Source: Desulfobacterales bacterium CG23_combo_of_CG06-09_8_20_14_all_51_8
GTDB taxonomy: Bacteria > Desulfobacterota > Desulfobacteria > Desulfobacterales > Desulfosalsimonadaceae
Direction of reading: 5' to 3'
NCBI GenBank assembly: GCA_002772195.1
Contig: PCSG01000161.1
Span: 10,080 to 16,976, forward strand
Length of the DNA: 6,897 nucleotides
The notes under the pieces were generated by a model. That model was not told the DNA's origin, did no database searches, and saw nothing but the letters and a program-made list of their open reading frames with translations. The position numbers and the translations under genes are program-made. This document shows, one piece after another, positions 1 to 6,727 of this stretch. Positions within the stretch are counted from its first letter, which is position 1. Each line of letters begins with the position of its first letter.

Positions 1-450
1 ATCAGATCGGCGGCGGCCCGACTTCCCTGCGTTTCGTTTGTTTTTACAGGCGTTTTGGAGAATCCGGCTCATTTGCGAAACATGCCGGCCAATATATTTT
101 ATACAGGGCCTGTTTCCCACAAAGAATTGCCGTGGCTTATGAAATCAGCCAAATCAGGCATTATTCCCTTTGACGTGGAAAACAAGATGGATTCCATCAA
201 AGGCATTCGCCCCCTCAAACTTCTGGAGTATTTTGCCGCCGGAATTCCGGTGGTTTGCGCGAGATGGCCGGAGCTTGAAAAAATGAATAGTCCTGCGTGG
301 CTATATGCCGATGAAACTGAGTTTGTAGAACTTGTTAAGAAATTAACTTGTAGCGATCCATACAATGCACTTAAAGAATTAAATTTTGCCGCCGAAAATG
401 ATTGGGCAAAAATTTTTAAAAAATTATTACAAACTACTCAAGAATTATAA
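1..450 (+). CDS. Glycosyltransferase, GT4/GT1-fold (GT-B), C-terminal part only
   Basis: The frame is open from base 1, so only the last 149 residues of a longer protein are present. They form the C-terminal, nucleotide-sugar-binding Rossmann half of a GT-B enzyme. The strand VSFVFTGV (about residues 11-18) leads to NIFYTGPVSHKELPWLM (31-47), the usual 'N-V-x-x-x-G-x-V-x-x-x-E-L-P-x-L-M' step. GIIPFDV (53-59) follows, then PLKLLEYFAAGIPVV (71-85), the family's 'K-x-x-E-Y-x-A-x-G-x-P-V-V' loop that contacts the donor. Such enzymes are cytosolic or membrane-peripheral and usually add a hexose to a lipid-linked or growing surface glycan. Donor and acceptor cannot be told from this fragment. The last 40 codons are AT-rich and weakly conserved, as is common at GT C-termini. 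The stop lies 16 bp before the dehydratase gene, so the two are probably co-transcribed. An internal TTG at 55 is not a likely start because the domain reads through it. Confidence 0.85.
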   Translation: MRSAAARLPCVSFVFTGVLENPAHLRNMPANIFYTGPVSHKELPWLMKSAKSGIIPFDVENKMDSIKGIRPLKLLEYFAAGIPVVCARWPELEKMNSPAWLYADETEFVELVKKLTCSDPYNALKELNFAAENDWAKIFKKLLQTTQEL

Positions 451-456
451 ACGGGC

Positions 457-462
457 GAGGTG
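457..462 (+). promoter_or_regulatory. Ribosome binding site of the dehydratase gene
   Basis: GAGGTG lies just upstream of ATG 467, with about 6 bases between the GAGG core and the start codon. It supports 467 as the start and lies in the 16 bp gap after the glycosyltransferase stop. Confidence 0.6.
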
Positions 463-466
463 AAAC

Positions 467-1558
467 ATGAAACAGTCGTTTTTCAAAAATAAACGAATTC
501 TGGTTACCGGCGCATGCGGCACGGTGGGATCAAGGGTCGTCAAGCATCTTTTGGAGGCTTATGAAGTCGGGGAGCTCATTGGTCTCGATAACAATGAATC
601 CGCGCTTTTTTTCCTTGAGCAAAAGTTTTCCAGATATTCAAACGCGCATTTTTTTCTGGCGGATGTCCGTGATCCTGAAAAGCTGGAGACCAAATTTAAA
701 GGCGTGGATATTGTTTTTCATACGGCCGCCTTCAAGCATGTCATTCTTTGTGAACGGTCTCCATTTGAAGCCGTTCAGACAAATATCATGGGTGTCCGGA
801 ATGTTATAAAAGCAGCCCGTAAATGCAACGTTAAAAAAGTTATTTTTACCAGTTCTGATAAAGCGGTCAATCCCACCAATGTCATGGGCACCTCCAAACT
901 TATGGGTGAGCGATTGATGACTGCCGCCAACAGCAATATGAATGAAGAAGGCCCCGTTTTTGCTTCCACTCGTTTTGGGAATGTCTTAGGTTCCCGAGGA
1001 TCTGTAATACCCATATTCAAAGAGCAGATTCGGCAGGGGGGACCCATCACCCTGACTGACCCTGAAATGACAAGATTTATTATGAGTGTTAATGAAGCCA
1101 CCCGTTTGGTTGTGGATTCCGTCATGCTTGCTCGGGGAGGAGAGGTTTTTGTCACCAAGATGCCGGTGATCCGAATCCAGGATCTGGCACAGGTGATGAT
1201 TGATGAACTGGCCCCGCAGTATGGGTACCGGCCAGCGGATATTAAAATTGAAATAATCGGATCCAAGGCCGGCGAGAAACTTTATGAAGAACTCATGAGC
1301 CATGAGGAAACCCGGCGTACGTTGGAGCTCGACCTTTACTTTGTCGTCTTGCCGGCCTTCAAATGCATCTATTATGACATCAACTATCATTATCCGGACA
1401 TTATCTCCGATACGGTTAACAATCCATATCACTCAGCCAATGAGAAGCCTCTGACAGTTGTTGAGTTAAGAGATTTTCTTGTTAAAAATCAACTGATGGA
1501 AGAAGCTTCGGAAAATAATGAGCATCCCAGGGAACGTTACTGGCCGAACGGGGAATAA
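467..1558 (+). CDS. UDP-N-acetylglucosamine 4,6-dehydratase family (CapD/FlaA1/WbpM type), short soluble form
   Basis: This 363-residue extended SDR is the soluble catalytic half seen in PseB/FlaA1 and CapE. It lacks the N-terminal membrane domain of WbpM-type long forms. The NAD(P)-binding GxxGxxG is at G15-G18-G21 (TGACGTVGS). ADVRD (65-69) and FHTAAFKHV (84-92) are family hallmarks. The active-site stretch SSDKAVNPTNVMGTSK (129-144) gives D131, K132 and a Ser-Met-Lys triad (S129, M140, K144) in place of Ser-Tyr-Lys; this SMK variant is known from WbpM-like members. STRFGNVLGSRGSVIP (167-182) and the TDPEMTRF substrate loop (197-204) follow. The expected reaction is UDP-GlcNAc to a UDP-4-keto-6-deoxy-HexNAc, with or without C5 epimerisation, in the cytosol. 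Likely products include precursors of QuiNAc, FucNAc, bacillosamine or pseudaminic acid, but the reductase or aminotransferase that would decide this is not in the window. The next gene follows after 16 bp. Confidence 0.9.
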   Translation: MKQSFFKNKRILVTGACGTVGSRVVKHLLEAYEVGELIGLDNNESALFFLEQKFSRYSNAHFFLADVRDPEKLETKFKGVDIVFHTAAFKHVILCERSPFEAVQTNIMGVRNVIKAARKCNVKKVIFTSSDKAVNPTNVMGTSKLMGERLMTAANSNMNEEGPVFASTRFGNVLGSRGSVIPIFKEQIRQGGPITLTDPEMTRFIMSVNEATRLVVDSVMLARGGEVFVTKMPVIRIQDLAQVMIDELAPQYGYRPADIKIEIIGSKAGEKLYEELMSHEETRRTLELDLYFVVLPAFKCIYYDINYHYPDIISDTVNNPYHSANEKPLTVVELRDFLVKNQLMEEASENNEHPRERYWPNGE

Positions 1559-1559
1559 A

Positions 1560-1565
1560 AGGAGG
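1560..1565 (+). promoter_or_regulatory. Strong Shine-Dalgarno that fixes the start of the SQD1-like gene
   Basis: AGGAGG sits 9 bases before ATG 1575. Two upstream in-frame ATGs are excluded by it: 1566 directly abuts the motif, and 1518 lies inside the preceding gene with no such site. The resulting N-terminus, MNILILGGDGYLGW, begins directly with the Rossmann strand, as expected for the family. Confidence 0.85.
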
Positions 1566-1574
1566 ATGGAGCGA

Positions 1575-2759
1575 ATGAATATATTGATTTTAGGTGGCGA
1601 CGGCTATCTTGGCTGGCCCACAGCCATGTATTTTTCCCGGCGTGGACATGAAGTAACCGTGGTAGACAATTATTTTCGACATAATGCCTGCACGGAACTG
1701 GATGTTGGGATGCTCTATCCTGTGCCCACCCTCCAGGAACGGGCCAGGATCTGGCATGAAAAAACCGGCTTTGAAATCAAAGTGGTTGTCGGAAACCTCA
1801 CCGACCCTGAAGTCATGCGAGGCCTTTTTAACGGCAGAGTTAAATATGCATGGCCGCTGAATGCGAACTTTTCAGGACCGCCTGAAACAGTTATACATTA
1901 TGCAGAACAGCCTTCCGCGCCCTACTCCATGTTTGATTACAAATATGCCAATACAACTTTGTCCAATAACTTATTGGTCACGAATAATCTGATGTTTGCG
2001 GTAAGAGATTTATCGCGAAAGACACACATCATAAAGCTGGGCACCATGGGGGAATACGGCACTCCCAATATCGATATTGAAGAAGGCTGGCTTGAGGTCG
2101 AACATAAGGGCCGCAAGGACAAGTTCCTTTTTCCCCGTCAGGCCGGCTCCGTTTATCATACAAGCAAAATCATGGATACGGACTTATTATGGTTTGGGGT
2201 GCGTATGTGGGATTTGAGAGTCACAGACTTGATGCAGGGACCGGTGTACGGCATGGAGACCGAAGAATCCATTCTTGATCCCCGCCTGAGAACCATCTTT
2301 AATTATGATGAAATTTTTGGCACCGTGGTCAACCGCTTCATCACTCAGGCCATTGTGGGCTATCCCCTGACCGTTTATGGCAAAGGCGGGCAGACCCGGG
2401 GTTATTTAAATATTAAAGATACGCTGCAATGTGTTGACAAATCCGTGCAGACCCAGGCCAACCCAGGAGAACTTCGGATTTTCAACCAGATCATGGAGAC
2501 CTTCAGCGTGCTTGAACTGGCCGAACTGACCCGGAAAGTCGGTCGGAAGCTGGGATATGACGTCCAGGTGAAAAGCATTGAAAATCCTCGAAAGGAGGCT
2601 GAAGATCATTATTACAACCCCGTGTATCATGGACTCATCGATATCGGTGTGGAGCCGCATTTTCTGACTGAAGATGTAATGGAGGGCATGTTCCGGGTGG
2701 TGGAGAAATATAAGGAGAATATCCGCAAGGATGTGATTTTTCGGGGAATACGCTGGTGA
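1575..2759 (+). CDS. UDP-sulfoquinovose synthase family protein (SQD1/SqdB/Agl3-like extended SDR)
   Basis: This 394-residue protein matches SQD1-type enzymes along its whole length and is about the size of mature SQD1. The NAD-binding motif GGDGYLGW has G7, G10 and G13. Strongly diagnostic blocks are KLGTMGEYGTPNIDIEEGW (154-172), SVYHTSK (192-198), TDLMQGPVYG (217-226), FGTVVNRF (248-255), LTVYGKGGQTRGYLNIKDT (265-283) and EAEDHYYN (341-348). T157, Y194 and K198 align with the catalytic Thr, Tyr and Lys of plant SQD1, with the same 37-residue spacing. The classical reaction joins UDP-glucose and sulfite to give UDP-sulfoquinovose in the cytosol. In plants and cyanobacteria this feeds sulfolipid; in Sulfolobus (Agl3) it feeds protein N-glycans. 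Here the neighbours suggest a surface polysaccharide. Differences from classical members: EQPSAPYSM (111-119) where I recall EQRSAPYSM, Asn74 where SDRs usually have Asp, and a longer loop at about 85-103. A different but related sugar modification is therefore possible. The next gene starts 5 bp after the stop. Confidence 0.85.
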   Translation: MNILILGGDGYLGWPTAMYFSRRGHEVTVVDNYFRHNACTELDVGMLYPVPTLQERARIWHEKTGFEIKVVVGNLTDPEVMRGLFNGRVKYAWPLNANFSGPPETVIHYAEQPSAPYSMFDYKYANTTLSNNLLVTNNLMFAVRDLSRKTHIIKLGTMGEYGTPNIDIEEGWLEVEHKGRKDKFLFPRQAGSVYHTSKIMDTDLLWFGVRMWDLRVTDLMQGPVYGMETEESILDPRLRTIFNYDEIFGTVVNRFITQAIVGYPLTVYGKGGQTRGYLNIKDTLQCVDKSVQTQANPGELRIFNQIMETFSVLELAELTRKVGRKLGYDVQVKSIENPRKEAEDHYYNPVYHGLIDIGVEPHFLTEDVMEGMFRVVEKYKENIRKDVIFRGIRW

Positions 2760-2764
2760 TTTGA

Positions 2765-5110
2765 GTGGAAAAGGACAAAATAGAAGTATCTGTTATTATT
2801 CCTTTATTCAACTCGGGTGAATGGATCAGAGAATGTATTGACTCTGTGATCCCCCAGATGAACGATGTCAACCTGGAGATAATGGTCATCGATGACGGCA
2901 GCTCGGATAACAGCGTTGAGATTGTTCAATCGTATTGTGATCGCTATCAAAATATAAAATTATATAGTCAGACCCATGGCCGGCAGGGGAAAGCCAGAAA
3001 TACGGGAATACGCAAAGCCAGGGGAGAATACATTGTTTTTCTGGATGCGGATGATGTGCTGCACACTGGTACCTTAAAATTGTTTCTGTCCCAGGCTGTT
3101 TCAGACCAATGCGATTTCGTGGTGGGAATTGTGCAATCCTTTAATGAAAAGACAACATGGATTAATGAAGGCTATCAGTCATATACCTCTAAAATATCAA
3201 ACACGGATATAGACCATTTCCCTGAGTTTCTTTTAGACCCCAGCGCATGTAACAAGATGTACAGCGCGTCTTTTTTAAAAACCAAAGATATCACGTTCCC
3301 GGAAAATACATATTGCGAGGACGTTGGCTTTATTTATACGGCATACCTTCTTGCGGATAACATTACGATTCTTCCGGAAATTCTGCACCATTACCGGGGC
3401 AGGGAGAAAAATGATGCGCCATCCGGTACCCAGACCTTTACGGAAGAAAGGATCAGCCAGTGCGCGGATGTCTATACCACTCTCTTAGATCGATATCAGG
3501 CAACCGTCAAACAGGGGATCAATGATTTATTCCAGGCCAGGGCTGTTATTCGAATCCAGCGGTTTTTTAACCGGATGAAGAGGGTTTATCCGGATTCAAG
3601 TTCCTATGTATATGCAGTTCTCAAGGAGTTTTTTTTAAGAATTTCCCCGGAAATTATCTCACAAAATGCATGTCAGTTTGCCATCCCTTTTTTTATGATT
3701 CGGCAGGGGCGTTATTCCCATGCGGTAGCGCTGCTGAAAGCCCCTGGTAATAAAACAGCGCTTTGCGATTTTTTTCGCATTTTATCTTCAGAAAATCCCG
3801 AATTGTCTCTTGTTTTTTTTAAAGATTTTATCATTTACTCTTCGCCGCAGTCCCCGGAAACGCAAGTCCGGCCCCCCAAGAAGAAACTAATGAATTCGGT
3901 TGTTGGGATCGCAGAAAAATATTTTTCAGCAAATGCGCTGCCTAAATCCCGAAAGCAGTGGCAATCGAAAATAAATACGATTCGAAATTATGTATGGGGG
4001 GCGGTATTGGTGATCTGGTCTTCATGGGCCAGGCGATATCTGTCTCCTAAAATCTGGATGATCGGTGAGCGCAACGGGACCAGCGCCGAAGAGAACGGAT
4101 ATGTTTTTTTCAAGTATTGTCAGACCCGGCCCAATGCCAGAGACGTGTATTATGTAATGGAAAAGGCGTTTATAAATTCTCAAAAATTATTTAACGGAAA
4201 AAATATTTTAATCAAAGGTTCATCGAAGCATCTTTTTTTATTGGGCGTTACGAAATATATGATTTTTAATAATGATGTGTGGGATATATTACCAAGAATC
4301 AAGCCTTCATGGGTGCCCAAGATCAAAAAAATTTTTCTTACCCATGGCATCAAGCTTTATGGGCCGGGCGTTTATATGCGGAACAGGGCCAATTCCTTTG
4401 ATGCGATCCTGGTCAGTTCGGAAAAAGAAAAACAGATAATTCAATATGAATGGAATATCAAGCAGCCCTCCAAATTGATAGTTACAGGCCTTCCTCGATT
4501 TGATCAGTTGCTGGATGCAATTCCGAAAAAAGAGATTCTTTTCTGTCCGACCTGGAGAAAATCAATCGATAAAATGAATCATGAGCAGTTCATGATCACT
4601 GATTTTTTTCATACGATCGCAGACTTTTTGAAAGATGAGCGACTGATGTCGTTTCTCAAAGCCTGGGATTTTAAACTTGTGCTGCGGACCCATTTCCGTC
4701 TGGAAAAGTATATTTCCTGTTTTCAGGAGTATTTGAATGATCGGATAAAAATTGAAGACAGCGCAAGTGCGAGAAACCTTCAACAGGCCATGAAAGATTC
4801 CATGGTGCTGATTACGGATTATTCCAGCGTTTTTTGGGATATGGCATATATGCATCGGCCTGTGATACTTTACCAGTTTGACCGGGAGGCTTTTCTTGCG
4901 GAACGCGGGCTGCACGCTTTTGGAATTGAGGAATATCAGATGAAATTCGCGCGGGTGGCGAAGACAAGCGGCAACGTAATAGACCATCTTCAAAAAATCG
5001 GCGCCGCCGGATTTGCCCTGTCTCCGGATGAGGCAAGCAACGCAGATTGTTTTTTTGCCTGGCGGGACAGCAATAATTGTGAACGGCTTTATCATTATCT
5101 TTCTCCTTAA
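2765..5110 (+). CDS. Bifunctional GT2 glycosyltransferase / CDP-glycerol glycerophosphotransferase (TagB/TagF-like)
   Basis: This 781-residue fusion starts at GTG directly after an in-frame stop; the GT2 strand VSVIIPLFN begins at residue 8, so no later start fits. Domain 1 (about 7-230) is a GT-A family 2 transferase: VIDDGSSDNS (41-50), the DxD-type FLDADD (92-97, metal and nucleotide-sugar binding), CNKMYSASF (162-170) and CEDVGF (184-189, catalytic-base region). A helical linker (about 230-405) with a hydrophobic patch (409-419) follows. Domain 2 (about 430-780) is TagB/TagF-like: NGYVFFKYC (444-452), THGIKLYGPG (526-535), TGLPRFD (574-580), LFCPTWR (592-598), RTHF (641-644) and ITDYSSVFWDMAY (683-695). 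H527, H643, S687 and S688 are in the order of the catalytic and phosphate-binding residues of TagF. Expected role: add a sugar, then an alditol phosphate from CDP-glycerol or a similar CDP-alditol, on the inner membrane face. Such fusions occur among capsule polymerases making teichoic-acid-like chains. No CDP-glycerol synthase lies in the window. Confidence 0.88.
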   Translation: MEKDKIEVSVIIPLFNSGEWIRECIDSVIPQMNDVNLEIMVIDDGSSDNSVEIVQSYCDRYQNIKLYSQTHGRQGKARNTGIRKARGEYIVFLDADDVLHTGTLKLFLSQAVSDQCDFVVGIVQSFNEKTTWINEGYQSYTSKISNTDIDHFPEFLLDPSACNKMYSASFLKTKDITFPENTYCEDVGFIYTAYLLADNITILPEILHHYRGREKNDAPSGTQTFTEERISQCADVYTTLLDRYQATVKQGINDLFQARAVIRIQRFFNRMKRVYPDSSSYVYAVLKEFFLRISPEIISQNACQFAIPFFMIRQGRYSHAVALLKAPGNKTALCDFFRILSSENPELSLVFFKDFIIYSSPQSPETQVRPPKKKLMNSVVGIAEKYFSANALPKSRKQWQSKINTIRNYVWGAVLVIWSSWARRYLSPKIWMIGERNGTSAEENGYVFFKYCQTRPNARDVYYVMEKAFINSQKLFNGKNILIKGSSKHLFLLGVTKYMIFNNDVWDILPRIKPSWVPKIKKIFLTHGIKLYGPGVYMRNRANSFDAILVSSEKEKQIIQYEWNIKQPSKLIVTGLPRFDQLLDAIPKKEILFCPTWRKSIDKMNHEQFMITDFFHTIADFLKDERLMSFLKAWDFKLVLRTHFRLEKYISCFQEYLNDRIKIEDSASARNLQQAMKDSMVLITDYSSVFWDMAYMHRPVILYQFDREAFLAERGLHAFGIEEYQMKFARVAKTSGNVIDHLQKIGAAGFALSPDEASNADCFFAWRDSNNCERLYHYLSP

Positions 5111-5282
5111 TAAAATATATGCGGTGGTCTTTTTTCCGGAGCCGTGCCCTTAGGCCTTGGAGAAGCACTCGGAATCGGTGCTGGTGCGGATTTAAGAGGG
5201 GATTCACCCCGGATCTGATTACGAGCGATGTGTTTCTCTGTTCGGGTGTGGTCAGAGGGACAAATTTTGTGAAAGGCTTGAT
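5111..5282 (+). other. Intergenic stretch, 172 bp, no supported gene
   Basis: This is the only sizeable gap in the first 6.6 kb. It carries no clear promoter and no stem-loop plus T-run terminator. A small GGGG-ATTCA-CCCC hairpin (5198-5210) has only four base pairs. A 55-codon ORF from ATG 5119 to TGA 5284-5286 almost exactly fills the gap, and its stop overlaps the next gene's GTG in a GTGA arrangement. It has no visible Shine-Dalgarno, is very rich in Arg, Trp and Cys in its first half, and resembles no family I recognise. A second frame (5114-5218) gives a Gly/Leu-rich peptide lacking a good start. The region may be decayed coding sequence or plain spacer. Confidence 0.5.
5271..5276 (+). 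promoter_or_regulatory. Ribosome binding site supporting the GTG start of the membrane protein
   Basis: GAAAGG ends 6 bases before GTG 5283. The overlapping ATG at 5281 is in another frame and is followed at once by TGA, so it cannot start this gene. The next in-frame ATG (5319, residue 13) would lie at the very edge of the first membrane segment, so GTG 5283 is preferred. Confidence 0.55.
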
Positions 5283-6650
5283 GTGAAAGATTCTATACCT
5301 ATTTATGAAAATTTTTGGATGCCTGCTGCTGTGATTTGCCTCGCAGGCTTTCTATTCAATTTTATCGCTGTGTTTCCGGGTCTCATGTCACCGGATTCAT
5401 TTTTCATGTATAATGAGGGGGTGGAATGGAAATTCAGTGACTATCACCATCCTTTCATAGGATTCCTTATGGGGCTTGGACGTTTCATCCGCGATGACCC
5501 TTCTCCTTATCTTTTTTTTCAGCTGTTCCTTTTTTGGGGCGGGATGTATATGTTTACCCTGGCGTTGCGCAATCAGGTCGGGGAATGGGCTATTATTGGC
5601 CCATTTATCGGCCTTCTACCTTTCAACCTTTCCTTGTCTGGCTACCTTCATAAAACGCCCCTGCTGACTGCTTGCTTTTTTTTCTCTTGTTCATGGCTTT
5701 TTTTATCTTATACCAAAAATAAAAAAATTGGTCTTATCCAAATCATTATTTTGACGCCAATTCTTTTTCTGGGTTCCGCCGTAAGGGGGTATTCTTACCC
5801 GGCAGCTCTTCCAATATTGGGCTTTATGGTTTGGATGTTTATAAAAAAAAGATCAAATACACGGTATGATATCGCATGGGCGACTGTTTTTTCTTTTTTA
5901 TTGGTAATTTTGTTTATCGGACTAAATCATATTCTTGTATATGAGGTGCTGAACGCAAAAAAAACGTATAAATCTCAAATTATTTACACATTTGATATGG
6001 CTGCTATTAATGCTATGACAGGAAAAGCCTATGCGAGTGAATTTTTGAAAGAAAAGTTTAAAGACAGGACGGCCGTAAGGAAATTTTACGATGAAAAAAT
6101 GAACACTGAAATATGGAGAATACATAATATTTACAAGTGGTCCTCTGACGCAGAAGATGTCAGTAAAAAGAAAATCGAATGGTTGCGGGCTGTATCAGAT
6201 AACTTTTATACATACATAGAGCACAGAAAAAAAGTAATACTTAAAACCTTTGGGATCACCCATAAAATGGCTAGTGCTTTTAAGGGTTTTAGTGCTAAAA
6301 ATAAAAACAATATCTACAATCTTGTGAAGTATGACACGGTGTTTTGGACTTTTTTTAAAATTTACGTTCATTCGGTTAAAGATGATTTTTTTATGCGGCC
6401 TTGGTTTTGGGCGCTGTTGAACATAATTTTTTCTGCCATAGGTTTTCTGCTCATTTTAATACCGCGTTATCGAGATTTGGCGATACCCCACTGCGTTATA
6501 CTTTGGTCCGGGCTCTTATTATTAGCTCCTTATATCCTACTTTGCCTGAGTGCGGACAATAGGTTTACATACTGGATTACAGTAGCTACTTCTTTCGGGG
6601 GGGGGTGGTATCGCCACCATATTGATAGCCAGATTAAGAAAGGTTTATAA
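5283..6650 (+). CDS. Polytopic membrane protein, GT-C-type glycosyltransferase-like; C-terminus probably frameshifted
   Basis: As read, the product is 455 residues with hydrophobic segments at about 12-31, 76-97, 102-118, 125-143, 149-166, 172-188, 197-217, 374-394 and 400-420, and an incomplete one from 428. The first extracytoplasmic loop has FPGLMSPDSFFMYN (31-44) and SDYHHPF (52-58). This resembles the 'PG-x-x-S-x-DS ... D-x-HPP' loop of bacterial GT-C-like enzymes, whose acidic residue after the first helix is often catalytic. A large soluble region (about 220-370) includes FDMAAINAMTG (237-247) and YIEHR (311-315). SADNRFTYW (423-431) resembles the Asp/Arg-Tyr motif before the last helix of such proteins. 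GT-C enzymes take sugar from polyprenyl-phosphate donors on the outer face of the membrane, so this one may decorate the exported glycan; the substrate is unknown. After residue 438 a run of nine G leads to a polar tail that breaks the last helix. Eight G would restore a hydrophobic helix and a basic tail, ending at 6663. Confidence 0.75.
   Translation: MKDSIPIYENFWMPAAVICLAGFLFNFIAVFPGLMSPDSFFMYNEGVEWKFSDYHHPFIGFLMGLGRFIRDDPSPYLFFQLFLFWGGMYMFTLALRNQVGEWAIIGPFIGLLPFNLSLSGYLHKTPLLTACFFFSCSWLFLSYTKNKKIGLIQIIILTPILFLGSAVRGYSYPAALPILGFMVWMFIKKRSNTRYDIAWATVFSFLLVILFIGLNHILVYEVLNAKKTYKSQIIYTFDMAAINAMTGKAYASEFLKEKFKDRTAVRKFYDEKMNTEIWRIHNIYKWSSDAEDVSKKKIEWLRAVSDNFYTYIEHRKKVILKTFGITHKMASAFKGFSAKNKNNIYNLVKYDTVFWTFFKIYVHSVKDDFFMRPWFWALLNIIFSAIGFLLILIPRYRDLAIPHCVILWSGLLLLAPYILLCLSADNRFTYWITVATSFGGGWYRHHIDSQIKKGL
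6597..6605 (+). repeat. Homopolymer run of nine G inside the membrane-protein gene
   Basis: Nine consecutive G follow codon 438 (Phe). Their count sets the C-terminus. Nine gives the 455-residue form ending in DSQIKKGL. Eight gives a 459-residue form ending in IATILIARLRKVYKITE at TAA 6661-6663. Ten gives a 447-residue form ending in VVSPPY. Long G runs are prone to slippage in replication and to miscounting in sequencing. Confidence 0.9.
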
Positions 6651-6727
6651 GATAACGGAATAACATCCATGTCCGGCCGGGCACAACGAACAATGAAAAT
6701 TGGGCTACATACAACCTATTGAATTAA

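Noticed and set aside
775..1432. Long antisense ORFs opposite the dehydratase gene
   Set aside because: They lie opposite a well-supported SDR gene whose motifs are intact, and their translations show no recognisable domain.
1518..1574. Upstream in-frame start for the SQD1-like gene, inside the dehydratase gene
   Set aside because: AGGAGG at 1560-1565 is correctly placed only for ATG 1575, and the extra residues precede the Rossmann fold with no family counterpart.
4562..5207. Two antisense ORFs opposite the TagF-like domain and the gap
   Set aside because: The sense strand carries conserved TagF motifs here. The antisense products look like shadow sequence rich in His, Arg and Pro.
5198..5210. 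GGGG-ATTCA-CCCC hairpin as a terminator
   Set aside because: Only four base pairs and no T run after it, so it is too weak to call.
6673..6680. CCGGCCGG palindrome downstream of the membrane-protein gene
   Set aside because: An eight-base self-complementary site with no loop or T run; no support as an operator or terminator.
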